Notes: generated by a model from the letters alone, not told the origin. Numbered from the stretch's first letter, positions 16,694 to 25,845 are shown. The stretch is DNA of 57,420 nt from an uncultured Prevotella sp. (GCA_900547005.1 URER01000010.1:1-57420), one strand, 5' to 3'. A program made the numbers and translations.

Positions 16694-17431
16694 ATGAAAT
16701 CACTGAAAGAAAGAAAAACCATAAGGAAATATGCCGCAAAGGATGTTTCCGGCGAGTTGCTCAACTCTTTGCTCGAAGAGGCGGAGCGCACACAGACAAT
16801 GGGAAACCTGCAACTCTATTCCGTTGTTGTAACACGCAGCGCGGAGATGAAGGCGAAGCTCGCTCCGGCTCACTTCAACCAGCCGATGGTTACGGGCGCG
16901 CCCGTGGTGCTTACGTTCTGCGCCGACTTCCGCCGCACAACCATCTGGGCAGAGAACCGCAACGCCGAGCCGGGTTATGACAACTTCCTCTCGTTCATGA
17001 ATGCCGCCACCGACGCGCTGCTCTATTGTCAGACATTCTGCAACATCGCCGAAGAACAGGGCTTGGGAGCGTGTTTCCTCGGCACGACGGTGTATATGCC
17101 GCAGATGATTATCGACACGCTGAAGCTGCCGCGCCTTGTCATGCCCGTGGCAACGATAACGCTCGGATGGCCCGACGAGAATCCGCCGCAGTCCGACCGT
17201 CTGCCTCTGCGCGCCATCATCCACCACGAGACCTACACGGACTACACACCCGAGGCCATCAATGACATCTATGCCGAGAAGGAGTCATTGCCCGAAAACA
17301 AGCATTTCGTGGAGATAAACAATAAGGAAACGCTCGCTCAGGTATTCACCGACTGCCGGTATACGAAGAAAGACAACGAGGCGATGTCGGCCGGAATGAT
17401 TGAGGCGTTGAAGAAACAAGGGTTCTTGTAA
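16694..17431 (+). CDS. Nitroreductase family protein (NADPH-dependent FMN oxidoreductase type)
   Basis: The 245-aa cytosolic protein begins with the typical MKSLKERKTIRKYAAKDV, in which the RKY segment helps bind FMN. It continues with an RTQTMGNLQLYSVVV motif, an ACFLGTTVY segment near residue 128 and a C-terminal TLGWPDENPPQSDRLPLRAIIHHETY, which resembles NfsA/FRP-type flavin reductases. Expected role: two-electron reduction of nitro, quinone or flavin substrates. It is a single-gene unit, divergent from the DUF4886 gene and probably repressed through the paired palindromes in its promoter. Substrate unknown. Confidence 0.88.
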   Translation: MKSLKERKTIRKYAAKDVSGELLNSLLEEAERTQTMGNLQLYSVVVTRSAEMKAKLAPAHFNQPMVTGAPVVLTFCADFRRTTIWAENRNAEPGYDNFLSFMNAATDALLYCQTFCNIAEEQGLGACFLGTTVYMPQMIIDTLKLPRLVMPVATITLGWPDENPPQSDRLPLRAIIHHETYTDYTPEAINDIYAEKESLPENKHFVEINNKETLAQVFTDCRYTKKDNEAMSAGMIEALKKQGFL

Positions 17432-17630
17432 AGAGGAGAGAGTAAAGAGGAGAGAGGAGAGAGGAGAGTGGAGAGAGAAATGCTTTTGTGGGTATGGCTT
17501 TTCCCGTTGGTCTTATAGTATAATAATCTAATAATTTAATAAGATAAACCAATACCCTCCATCAGTTTAATAATTCAACAGGAAAAAAGCATTTCTCTCT
17601 CCACTCTCCTCTCTCCACTCTCCTCTTTTT
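17432..17630. repeat. Long purine/pyrimidine inverted repeat between convergent genes
   Basis: The left arm (about 17432-17485) is a GGAGAG-rich tract ending GGAGAGAGAAATGCTTTT; the right arm (about 17585-17630) is its near-exact complement starting AAAAGCATTTCTCTCTCC. They enclose ~100 bp of AT-rich sequence. It can form a very long hairpin and may terminate both convergent genes. The right arm reaches the SulP stop codon. Confidence 0.75.
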
Positions 17631-19308
17631 ATTCCCCTGCAATCTCCTTTGCCTTTTCCAATGCAATGTTGATGTGGCTACAGATGTTCTCTTCACCAAT
17701 CAACTCATAGAAACCGCTGCGTGCGAGTACTGCGTGTACCTTCGGATTGACACCCGAAAGTACAATCTGTATGCCTTCTTTCTGGCTCATTATACAGAGG
17801 TTGGTGAGGTTATGTATACCCGTAGAGTCTACAAACGGCACCTTACGCATACGGATGATGCGCACCTTAGGACGGTCGCCGAAGCTCGCCATAATCTCCT
17901 CGAAGCGGTTGCCCGCACCAAAGAAGTAAGGACCGTTAATCTCATACACCTCCACACCGTCGGGAATTATCAGGTGCTCGTTGTTCTCCAACTTAATATC
18001 CGACTCGTCGTTAGGGTCAATCTCGTCCATGATAACCTTCACGTCGGTAGTCTCCGACATACGTTTCATAAACAGCAGGCAGGCGATTATGAGTCCCACC
18101 TCGATGGCGATGGTAAGGTCGAAGATGATGGTGAGGAAGAAAGTGATGAGCAACACCGTCACGTCGCTCTTAGGATTCTTCATCAACGCGAGGAACGAAC
18201 GCCAGCCGCACATACCATACGACACTACCACCAGTACTCCGGCAAGGCACGCCATTGGGATATACTTTGCCAAAGGCATGAGGAAAAGGAATATCAACAC
18301 GAGCACAACGGCGTGGATGATGCCGGCGACAGGCGTCTTTCCACCATTGTTTATGTTGGTCATGGTGCGCGCGATGGCTCCCGTGGCAGGTATTCCGCCG
18401 AACAGCGGAGTGGCGAGGTTGGCCAGTCCCTGACCTATCAACTCTGTATTGGAGTCGTGGTGGTCGCCTATAACACCGTCGGCAACGGTGGCAGAGAGCA
18501 ACGACTCGATAGCTCCGAGTATCGCGATGGTGAGTGCCGGCGACACAAGACTCTTTATTGTGTCCCAGTTCAGCCCCGGCAGTTGAGCCTGTGGCAGTTG
18601 TGCATTGATGGTGAAGCGGTCGCCGATGGTCTCGATTGTCGTTACGCCGCAATAGCTTTTCAGCAGCAGCGCCGCCACGGTCATGATGATAATCGCAATC
18701 AGCGAACCCGGAATCTTCTTGCTGAAGCGTGGCGTGATGGCTATGATGATGACGCTCACGACGCCCACGATGGCGCTCCAGAGGTCGGCTGTGCTCGCAT
18801 TCTGAGCATATACAATCCATTTCTCGACGAAGTCAGACGGCACGTTCGATAGTTGCAGGCCGAACAGGTCCTTTATCTGCGTTGTGAAAATCGTTACTGC
18901 AATACCGCTTGTGAATCCCACGATGATGGGGTAGGGAATGTATTTGATGATTGTTCCGAGGCGGAGCAGACCGAAAAGGATCAGGAACACGCCCGCCATG
19001 AGTGTGGCGATTGTCAGTCCCTGCATACCATACTGCTGTATGATGCCGTAGATGATGATGATGAACGCGCCCGTAGGACCGCCAATCTGCACGCGGCTGC
19101 CTCCGAATGCCGACACGATGAATCCCGCAACGATAGCGGTGATGATACCCTTCTCCGGCGTAACGCCCGACGCTATACCGAACGCGATAGCCAGCGGCAG
19201 AGCCACGATGCCCACGATGATGCCGGCCATGATGTCGGCTGTTAATGTTTTCTTGTTGTAATTCTTTAGGCTCGTCAGCAGACGAGGCTTAAAGGTGATT
19301 GCTTCCAT
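17629..19308 (-). CDS. SulP family anion transporter with STAS domain
   Basis: The 559-aa membrane protein has the SulP core: about 12-14 hydrophobic segments between residues 25 and 420, including the signature region ADIMAGIIVGIVALPLAIAFGIASG and VQIGGPTGAF, and a cytosolic STAS domain at ~445-550 (VPFVDSTGIHNL). Related proteins carry sulfate, bicarbonate or dicarboxylates. In anaerobic Bacteroidales a bicarbonate or C4-dicarboxylate role is possible, but substrate cannot be decided from sequence. Monocistronic by position. Confidence 0.92.
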   Translation of the reverse strand: MEAITFKPRLLTSLKNYNKKTLTADIMAGIIVGIVALPLAIAFGIASGVTPEKGIITAIVAGFIVSAFGGSRVQIGGPTGAFIIIIYGIIQQYGMQGLTIATLMAGVFLILFGLLRLGTIIKYIPYPIIVGFTSGIAVTIFTTQIKDLFGLQLSNVPSDFVEKWIVYAQNASTADLWSAIVGVVSVIIIAITPRFSKKIPGSLIAIIIMTVAALLLKSYCGVTTIETIGDRFTINAQLPQAQLPGLNWDTIKSLVSPALTIAILGAIESLLSATVADGVIGDHHDSNTELIGQGLANLATPLFGGIPATGAIARTMTNINNGGKTPVAGIIHAVVLVLIFLFLMPLAKYIPMACLAGVLVVVSYGMCGWRSFLALMKNPKSDVTVLLITFFLTIIFDLTIAIEVGLIIACLLFMKRMSETTDVKVIMDEIDPNDESDIKLENNEHLIIPDGVEVYEINGPYFFGAGNRFEEIMASFGDRPKVRIIRMRKVPFVDSTGIHNLTNLCIMSQKEGIQIVLSGVNPKVHAVLARSGFYELIGEENICSHINIALEKAKEIAGE

Positions 19309-19488
19309 CTTGTTTATTGTTATCTTGATATGTTATTATTATCCTGATATTTTCCTTTTTTCAGCGCAAATGAATATTGCCGTAATAACTTAAAAAACTC
19401 TAAGAAGCTGCAAAAGTAATATAAAAAAGTGAAATAAACGAATTTTCAACGATATTCAGTATATATAATATAAGGCGTGTATAAAAAG

Positions 19489-19532
19489 AAAGCCCACTCG
19501 TCGGTATTATTTTAGACCGACAAGTGGGCTTT
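19489..19532 (-). terminator. Intrinsic terminator after the pectate lyase operon
   Basis: AAGCCCACT-C-GTCGGT and ACCGAC-A-AGTGGGCTT form a long stem with a short AT loop. A-rich flanks on the left give a U-tract on the minus strand. Confidence 0.85.
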
Positions 19533-19564
19533 ATTATAATTTGTTACTAAGCTATATTAGCTGT

Positions 19565-22474
19565 TTACTCTACGATGATTGCATAGAGGTTAGGACCACC
19601 ACTACCCTTTGCTATGGTATGATTACCAGCTTCAAGTGTCTTAGAAATAACACCGTTAGCATCGAGAGATTCGGCTGTTCCATCAAATTTTATTGAATTT
19701 GATGATGTTCCGTCTGTAACCAATGTTATTGTGAGAGGTGCTTCCGTTGTGAATGTTATAGTAGTAGAAGACTCCATCTTAATAGCAGTATTGTATGTTA
19801 CACCGTTATATGTAACAGTGTTTGGTTTACCCTGCTTGTTGGCATTAAATGTGAATCCACCAATATTTTGACCTTTAGTAAAGCTATTGAAGTTCACAGT
19901 TGTACCAGCTACGACTACATCAGATGGGTTTGGAGTATCACCGCCAGTATCACCGCCTGTATCGCCACCAGTATCGCCGCCTGTGTCGCCACCAGTATCA
20001 CCGCCGCCTGAAACTTCACCGAGGTCGCCATAAACCTTTACCAGCGAGCTCTTGTAGTTGTCGATGAGTGAAGCCAATGCTGAGATTACACCATAGTTGG
20101 TATCTTCTGTGCTGTTGTCGAATGTGAATTGAACATCACCGTGCTGCATACGGCCTGCACCATAGAAGCCCATTATCTGTGCCGGGATGTTTGCAGGGTC
20201 CTCAACAGTGTATTTGTACATATCGCTTGCTGTATCGAAGTTGCTGTAAGATGTACCTCCGTTATATGTTACAACGCTTGAAGGAACCTGCTCGTCGCGA
20301 CTCTTAGCCAAGTAACCGTCAAAGTGTGCCTTTGTATCTATCGCTGCTGTTACTTCTGTGCCTTTCTGTATGTATTTTGTAGCATTGTAAGGAATAAAGG
20401 TATATGCACCATCCATAATGTTGTTGTAAACCTTTATAGAACCACCAGCCTCTTTAGAGAATGTAGCATTGTCAATGTTGTAAGTATTAGTACCTGCATA
20501 AACATCACTTCCCTGCATAGACATCAATACCGGATATTTACAGTTACGGAAGTAGTTAGCCTCTACGAAGAGAGAAGAGCCTGTAGTTGCTCCTGCGCAG
20601 TACTTAGAGTTACCGTCGAAATAGTTGTTATAAATGTGTATGTGTTGCGACTTGCGAACACGTGGATGACGTGAGTCAGAATGGTCGTACCAGTTGTTGC
20701 GATATGTTACATAGTCAACCTCATCACCGTTAGAGTTCAAAGTCGTTTTGCCTGTATCCCAGAAGTGGCAGCCTGAAACTGTAGCGCGCATTGTACCTTT
20801 TACGTCAAGAGCTCCATCACCCTTAGCATGGTCTCCGCTTCCAGCCTTACCGTAGAAGATATCAAGGTTGTGAGGCCATACATTGAAGTTGTCTGTATCA
20901 AAGCTTACACCATCGTCCATGCAACGCATGATACCAATGTTGCGGATCTCTACACTCTTGCAGGCTCTTACCAACATTCCGAAACCGTGGAATGTAGCGT
21001 CATTACCAACGCCCTCTATAGTGAGGTTCATTTCTGAGCTTCCATCTTTGCCTTTCACCTGAAGTCCTTGAGCAGAACTACCAAATGTAGGCATATCAGA
21101 TGCTTTCAGCAGACCGATGATACGTATAGCCAAAGGACGTGTTTCTGTACCCTTCTCGTATGCTTGGAGGATATCCTGAATACCTGTGCGGGTCTCAGTG
21201 TTTTTGCCCACGAGCATATCGAGTTTAATAGTCTTAGCGTTAGCTGCTGTTACATAGATAACACGTGCGCCTGATTTCAGAGTACCGTCGTTGTTATAAG
21301 CACCGACACCACTTGTCATGTTGCTATGTGCATAACCGTCGCGGTTGAAGTTTCTTACGTCCAAGCCTGATGCTGTGCTTGCTTTTGTTGCATCCTCTGT
21401 TCCGCCAATAACCGGAACAACCTTTACAATATATGAGCCGGCTTTCAATCCGAGAGCGTCTGCACGGAGATTTGCGCTATATCCACGTACAAGCTGGTCG
21501 TCAATCTTAGTAAAGTCTGAATACTGTCCTCCCTTTACATAAACATTATAAGAGTCTGCGCCTGTGAAAGGTTTCCACTCAACATAGAGAGCTTCAAGCC
21601 AACCTTTAGCCTCTGTGATTTCAATTCCACCATTCTCGATATCACCGCTGCCACCCTGGTCAATAGCCTTAGCAAAAGAAAGACTACTTACGCTCTTTGT
21701 AAATACATCTTCCCATTCGCCAGAAGTCGGTTTTACTGTGATTGTTCCTGCTGCATCATCTATCGCAATTTCATCAAGGTCTTTTGTGTTGTAATACTTC
21801 ACACCACTATTTGTTGTGTTGAACAGAGCCTGATTGTTATTCACGTTCATAGATACAGAGTGATATACAGGGTCTTCGCCACCCGGCTCATCACCACCGC
21901 CAACTTCGCTTTCAGCAACAGTAATGCTAAATATATTCATACCGCCACCGTCTGTTGTAAGCGTAACGTCGCCATCAGCCGTAACCGTACCCTCACAAGT
22001 CTGAGACTCTTTTGATTGTGTAAAACCGCTCTTAACTGTAATGTTTGTCGGAATCAATCCGCGTGCTGCGGAAGTACTTCCTGTTATGCAAGAAACGGTC
22101 AATACATTTCCTGCTTTCAGTCCCGGTATTGTAATTACAACTCCGTTACCATTAAGCTCCAAACGGTTTGAGCCATAGTTAAGACGCACCTTACCGTTCT
22201 CATTGTTTGAGCCGGCAGAAGCTTTGAACTTCAATCCTTTTGTATAGTCAAGCTCAACGCCGTTAGCCATCAAAGAACCGTCGATGGCTGTAAACATACT
22301 ATAACGTGTCTTTGCAGTGTCATGATACCAGTTTGTCGCATCAGCAGCAATGTTTGCCTTGTCTGCATCGCTCACTGCACCGAAAGTCCATTTCTTTTGT
22401 GCTCCAGCCTCAGTAGAGAAGAGCATCATCAAGCCTGCAAGGAGGCTATATATATAATATGTATAATTCTTCAT
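19565..22474 (-). CDS. Large secreted pectate lyase (PL1-type) with accessory domains
   Basis: The 969-aa protein has a signal peptide (MKNYTYYIYSLLAGLMMLFSTEAGA), two N-terminal beta-sandwich domains (25-~380), a PL1-type right-handed beta-helix (~400-760) and a C-terminal beta-sandwich (~860-969). Helix evidence: DDGVSFDTDNFNVWPHNLDIF, DGALDVKGTMRATVSGCHFWD, and NWYDHSDSRHPRVR, containing the conserved catalytic/substrate Arg region of pectate lyases. The linker at ~835-860 is six GGDT repeats encoded by 12-bp tandem units (about 19934-20008). The N- and C-terminal sandwiches look like related carbohydrate-binding modules. Unlike neighbouring secreted proteins it lacks the sorting-type tail. 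It is 11 bp downstream of a small secreted gene and probably cotranscribed with it. Expected role: beta-elimination cleavage of polygalacturonan. Confidence 0.85.
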   Translation of the reverse strand: MKNYTYYIYSLLAGLMMLFSTEAGAQKKWTFGAVSDADKANIAADATNWYHDTAKTRYSMFTAIDGSLMANGVELDYTKGLKFKASAGSNNENGKVRLNYGSNRLELNGNGVVITIPGLKAGNVLTVSCITGSTSAARGLIPTNITVKSGFTQSKESQTCEGTVTADGDVTLTTDGGGMNIFSITVAESEVGGGDEPGGEDPVYHSVSMNVNNNQALFNTTNSGVKYYNTKDLDEIAIDDAAGTITVKPTSGEWEDVFTKSVSSLSFAKAIDQGGSGDIENGGIEITEAKGWLEALYVEWKPFTGADSYNVYVKGGQYSDFTKIDDQLVRGYSANLRADALGLKAGSYIVKVVPVIGGTEDATKASTASGLDVRNFNRDGYAHSNMTSGVGAYNNDGTLKSGARVIYVTAANAKTIKLDMLVGKNTETRTGIQDILQAYEKGTETRPLAIRIIGLLKASDMPTFGSSAQGLQVKGKDGSSEMNLTIEGVGNDATFHGFGMLVRACKSVEIRNIGIMRCMDDGVSFDTDNFNVWPHNLDIFYGKAGSGDHAKGDGALDVKGTMRATVSGCHFWDTGKTTLNSNGDEVDYVTYRNNWYDHSDSRHPRVRKSQHIHIYNNYFDGNSKYCAGATTGSSLFVEANYFRNCKYPVLMSMQGSDVYAGTNTYNIDNATFSKEAGGSIKVYNNIMDGAYTFIPYNATKYIQKGTEVTAAIDTKAHFDGYLAKSRDEQVPSSVVTYNGGTSYSNFDTASDMYKYTVEDPANIPAQIMGFYGAGRMQHGDVQFTFDNSTEDTNYGVISALASLIDNYKSSLVKVYGDLGEVSGGGDTGGDTGGDTGGDTGGDTGGDTPNPSDVVVAGTTVNFNSFTKGQNIGGFTFNANKQGKPNTVTYNGVTYNTAIKMESSTTITFTTEAPLTITLVTDGTSSNSIKFDGTAESLDANGVISKTLEAGNHTIAKGSGGPNLYAIIVE

Positions 22475-22485
22475 GACTTCCTAAT

Positions 22486-22848
22486 TTATTTGATTATCAT
22501 TTTCTTACCGTTCACGATATACACACCCTTTGGCAGTCCGGCAGTGCTGTTGCCCATATACTGTCCGTTGAGGTTGTAAACTTTCTTAACGCCTTCTGCG
22601 CCGTCGTTCTTCACTACATCGTTTATACCGGTCTCGGTATATGCGAAATTGATTGTGAGCAATGACATATCAGTCGTCTGCGTAGAATTGTCTGCAAACG
22701 TCATGACAACATCATCGCCACTGAAAGTCAAGCGCGTAACGTTCTTGCCGATGGTTGTTCCATCTACAATTACGGTCTGCGTGCTTTCGGCATTGGCTTG
22801 TGTAAACATCGCCATTGCCCCTAAAAATAAAGCAATAGATTTTCTCAT
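22486..22848 (-). CDS. Small secreted protein with sorting-type tail (120 aa)
   Basis: The protein has a signal peptide (MRKSIALFLGAMAMFTQANA), a ~60-residue beta-rich middle (VTRLTFSGDDVVMTFADNST) and a tail (VYNLNGQYMGNSTAGLPKGVYIVNGKKMIIK) like those of the 918-, 759- and 276-aa secreted proteins. There is almost nothing between signal peptide and tail, so it may be a secreted adaptor or a residual module. It is the first gene of the pectate lyase operon, transcribed from the -7 box at 22965-22972. Confidence 0.75.
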   Translation of the reverse strand: MRKSIALFLGAMAMFTQANAESTQTVIVDGTTIGKNVTRLTFSGDDVVMTFADNSTQTTDMSLLTINFAYTETGINDVVKNDGAEGVKKVYNLNGQYMGNSTAGLPKGVYIVNGKKMIIK

Positions 22849-22964
22849 AATTGTTTTTAATATTAGTTTGTTATTATATGATTGCCTTTATTTGGTGTCG
22901 GCTTTTCTTCCGCCGATTTCTGTTTTATTAGCTTAACAATAGAGTTTGCAGTTTGTTTCGCTGG

Positions 22965-23031
22965 CAAAGTTATGAATTCCTTGTTATATTCAATGCAAAA
23001 AGATTGATTTATATCACGTAAACGTTTACGT
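22965..23031 (-). promoter_or_regulatory. Promoter with LacI-like operator for the pectate lyase operon
   Basis: On the minus strand TAACTTTG (22972-22965) is the -7 box. Upstream at 23016-23031 is the perfect 16-bp palindrome ACGTAAACGTTTACGT. Its centre is ~51 bp from the start of the -7 box, an activator-like position, and it shares CGTAAACGTTTACGT with the site at 55202. Confidence 0.6.
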
Positions 23032-23104
23032 AAAAGTCCCCTTAGCCCTGGTGGAGGAATGACCTTACGGAATGGAATGATCCGGCGGGGGGGGGAGTGA
23101 TTTT

Positions 23105-23611
23105 ATTCCCTCTAAAACTCGTGTTTTTTCAAACAAAACTTTATTCGCTCCCAAAAACGCAAAAATGCGGCTTTTTAGGTAATTTTGGGATAATCTTCTG
23201 ATAGTCAGAGAGTTATCTCGTTGTTTCGCAAAAATGGCCGTTTCTGACTGCATTTTTGGCCTCGTAAAATTGCAACGGAGCCACTTTTGCACTCTAACGG
23301 AGCCACTTTTGGGCTTCAACGGAGCCTCCGTTGCAATGCAAAACGGCCTGAAACAGACTCTAAAAGTGCCACTTTTGAAAGCTAACAAACGTTAAATCGG
23401 GCGAAAACGGCATTTTTCGCTGTTTCGGCGGACGGCAAAATTTGACAAAAATCGCCCCTGTTTTTTTCCAACGGAGGCACTTTTGGAATTTTGAGTTACG
23501 AATTTTGAGTTTTGACTTCGTATTTTTGAGGTGGGAAAATCGTCAAAAATGAGTAACGAGACCATTATTTAACATTCGTTAGTATGAGAGAGTCGTTTTT
23601 CGAATGTAAAG
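23105..23611 (+). repeat. ~500-bp interspersed intergenic element, copy B
   Basis: This is homologous end to end with copies A and C. AACGGAG lies at 23274, 23296 and 23318 (22-bp steps), then AACGGCC at 23342. The palindrome AACGGAG-C-CTCCGTT, ACAAACGTTAAAT and the end block GAGTAACGAGACC are all present. It sits between divergent genes, in the same orientation as the other copies. A G9 run just precedes it (about 23086-23095). Confidence 0.85.
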
Positions 23612-23722
23612 ATTTTTGAAGTATACTCGCAACTACATTTTTCTTGTAAAATGAAGATATTATCGGGAAAAGTATTAACTTTGCAGAAGATAGGCCGCAT
23701 TCGGCAAATTGAGAAAAATCTC

Positions 23723-23747
23723 TTTGCGTTCGTTTGCGCTATCTTTG
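23723..23747 (+). promoter_or_regulatory. Promoter of the C_GCAxxG_C_C gene
   Basis: TTTGCGTTCGTTTGCGC followed by TATCTTTGC reproduces the TTGCG...TTGCR-TATCTTTGC layout of the 66-bp promoter repeats, here as a single copy. The -7 box is at 23740-23747 and the ATG at 23767. Confidence 0.6.
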
Positions 23748-23766
23748 CAAAGTTAAATATTATGTT

Positions 23767-24237
23767 ATGAGAGCAGATTTGGAAGAAAGAGTGCAGAGAG
23801 CCGTAGACAACTTCATGCAGGGCTATGGCTGCGCGCAGTCTGTCGTGGCAGCATTTGCCGATATGTATGGCTTCACCGACGAGCAGGCTAAGAAGATAGC
23901 TGCCGGATTCGGCGGCGGTGTGGGACGGATGCGCATGATGTGCGGTGCGGTGTCGGGCATCGTGATACTTGTGGGAATGGCCTGTGGACAGACCGAAGGC
24001 TCGGACCGGCAGGGTAAGTCGGCGTGCTACAAGGTCGTGCAGGAACTTTTAGGTAAATTCAAGGAACGTAACGGTTCGGTGATATGCGCCGAACTGCTTG
24101 GCATCGGTGGCGTGAAAGCCGTGCCGACGAACCCGGTTGCGTCAGAGCGTACGCCCGAATACTATAAGAAACGCCCCTGTGCGGCAAAGGTGGAGAGTGC
24201 GGCGAGGGTGTTTGCAGAGTGGGTGGATGGGCAATAG
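23767..24237 (+). CDS. C_GCAxxG_C_C family protein (redox-type, cysteine-rich)
   Basis: The 156-aa product has the spaced cysteines of this small family: Cys22 in GYGCAQSV, Cys59 in RMMCGAVSG, Cys73 in MACGQTEG, Cys87 and Cys107, plus one near the C-terminus (RPCAAKV). Members are thought to be redox-active or metal-binding; the function is not settled. The frame is open 11 codons further upstream, but that extension begins inside the promoter -7 box, so ATG 23767 is chosen. It stands alone ahead of metY, separated by ~95 bp of AATTAG-rich sequence. Confidence 0.85.
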   Translation: MRADLEERVQRAVDNFMQGYGCAQSVVAAFADMYGFTDEQAKKIAAGFGGGVGRMRMMCGAVSGIVILVGMACGQTEGSDRQGKSACYKVVQELLGKFKERNGSVICAELLGIGGVKAVPTNPVASERTPEYYKKRPCAAKVESAARVFAEWVDGQ

Positions 24238-24333
24238 CCCAAATTAGTCCAATTAGCCAAATTAGTTCAATTACTCTAATTAGCCTAATTACCATCCTCT
24301 AAAAAGAACCAACAACAAAACGAAATAACAACA

Positions 24334-25617
24334 ATGAAGAAGAATTTGAAAATCTCCACGCTCTGTGTTCAGGCAGGGTGGGAGCCTAAGAACGGCGAAC
24401 CGGTGTTGCCACCGATAGTACAGAGCACTACGTTCAAATACGACAATACCGAAGAGATGGCAATGCTCTTCGACCTGAAGAAAGAAGGATATTTCTATAC
24501 CCGCCTGCAAAATCCGACCAACGATGCTGTGGCTAAGAAGATTGCGACACTCGAAGGCGGTGTGGCCGCTACGCTCACGTCGAGCGGACAGGCTGCCAAT
24601 TTCTATGCAGTGTTCAATATCTGCGAGGCGGGCGACCATATAGTGACATCTAACGAAATATATGGCGGAACGTACAACCTGTTCGGCGTGACGCTGAAGA
24701 AGCTCGGAATAGAATGCACTTTCGTAGACCAGACAGCGTCGGAGGATGAGATTCAGAAGGCATTCCGCCCGAACACCAAGCTGCTTTTCGGCGAGACAAT
24801 ATCCAATCCGGGCTGCAACGTGCTCGATATAGAGAAGTTCGCGCGCATAGCACATAAGAACGGTGTGCCTCTGATTATCGACAATACCTTCGCAACGCCG
24901 GTGAACTGCCGTCCGTTCGAGTGGGGCGCGGACATCGTGACACACTCCACGACAAAGTATATCGACGGGCACGCCATGACCGTGGGCGGCGTTGTGGTGG
25001 ACAGTGGCAACTTCGACTGGGACGCACACGCTGAGAAATTCCCGGGACTGACAACTCCTGACGAGTCATACCACGGACTGACATACACCAAAGCGTTCGG
25101 TAAGATGGCGTACACGACCAAGCTCGTAGCACAACTGATGCGCGACCTCGGCTCAATACAAAGCCCGCACAACTCGTTCCTCATCAACATCGGACTCGAG
25201 AGCCTGCACCTGCGTGTGGCACAGCACTGCCGCAACGCGCAGCGCGTGGCTGAGTTCCTTGCGCAGGACGACCGTGTAGCTTGGGTTCACTATTGCGGTC
25301 TGCCATCGGACAGCAACTATGAACTTGGACAGAAATACCTGCCGAATGGCTCTTGTGGTGTGATGGCGTTCGGACTGAAAGGCGACCGCGAGACTGCCGT
25401 TAAGTTCATGGATTCGCTTGAGCTTGTGCGCATCGTTACGCACGTAGCCGACAGCCGCACCTGCGTGCTTCATCCTGCAAGCCATACTCACCGCCAGTTG
25501 TCAGACGAGCAACTGAAAGAGGCTGGTATCGCTCCCGACCTTATCCGTCTGTCGGTAGGTATTGAGGACAGTGAGGACATACTTGACGATATCAAGCAGG
25601 CGTTGGAGAAAATTTAA
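24334..25617 (+). CDS. metY: O-acetylhomoserine aminocarboxypropyltransferase (sulfhydrylase)
   Basis: The 427-aa PLP enzyme belongs to the Cys/Met metabolism family. It catalyses O-acetyl-L-homoserine plus sulfide to homocysteine plus acetate, the direct-sulfhydrylation step of methionine synthesis. Visible motifs are STLCVQAGWEPKNGEPVLPP at the N-terminus, TRLQNPTNDAVAKKIATLEGG, the PLP lysine in HSTTKYIDGH (near residue 210), and VRIVTHVADSRTCVLHPASHTH near the C-terminus. Length (~430) and the insertion before the final domain fit MetY rather than MetB/MetC (~380-400). Cytosolic; monocistronic by spacing. Confidence 0.93.
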   Translation: MKKNLKISTLCVQAGWEPKNGEPVLPPIVQSTTFKYDNTEEMAMLFDLKKEGYFYTRLQNPTNDAVAKKIATLEGGVAATLTSSGQAANFYAVFNICEAGDHIVTSNEIYGGTYNLFGVTLKKLGIECTFVDQTASEDEIQKAFRPNTKLLFGETISNPGCNVLDIEKFARIAHKNGVPLIIDNTFATPVNCRPFEWGADIVTHSTTKYIDGHAMTVGGVVVDSGNFDWDAHAEKFPGLTTPDESYHGLTYTKAFGKMAYTTKLVAQLMRDLGSIQSPHNSFLINIGLESLHLRVAQHCRNAQRVAEFLAQDDRVAWVHYCGLPSDSNYELGQKYLPNGSCGVMAFGLKGDRETAVKFMDSLELVRIVTHVADSRTCVLHPASHTHRQLSDEQLKEAGIAPDLIRLSVGIEDSEDILDDIKQALEKI

Positions 25618-25633
25618 GTCTATAAATCCACAG

Positions 25634-25842
25634 TCACAGCCCCCCTGCCCCCGGTGGGGGAGGAAGCCCCCCTCAATCCCCCCAAGGGGGGAGGCGCAAA
25701 CTGGAACAAGTCTTTAGGCGCAAACTGGAACAAGAATAGATAGGGGGGTAAAAATGCCCAACCCTCTTACCGCAAGTTGGCACTTCCCCCCTTGGGGGGA
25801 TTGAGGGGGGCTGTTTCCCACTGGGATTGAGGGGGGCTTTTT
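25634..25842. repeat. Cluster of GC-rich palindromes with inverted pair and direct repeats
   Basis: AGCCCCCCTCAATCCCCCC... (25665-25692) recurs as its exact reverse complement at 25784-25812, with further partial copies at 25638-25660 and 25824-25840. Between the arms AGGCGCAAACTGGAACAAG occurs twice (25692-25710 and 25716-25734). The layout resembles nested insertions of the palindrome seen at 1172 and 57287. No gene lies here; it ends just before rmuC. Confidence 0.75.
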
Positions 25843-25845
25843 ATT

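Noticed and set aside
23734..23766. Upstream extension of the C_GCAxxG_C_C protein
   Set aside because: The extension overlaps the -7 box at 23740-23747, so it cannot be part of the transcript.
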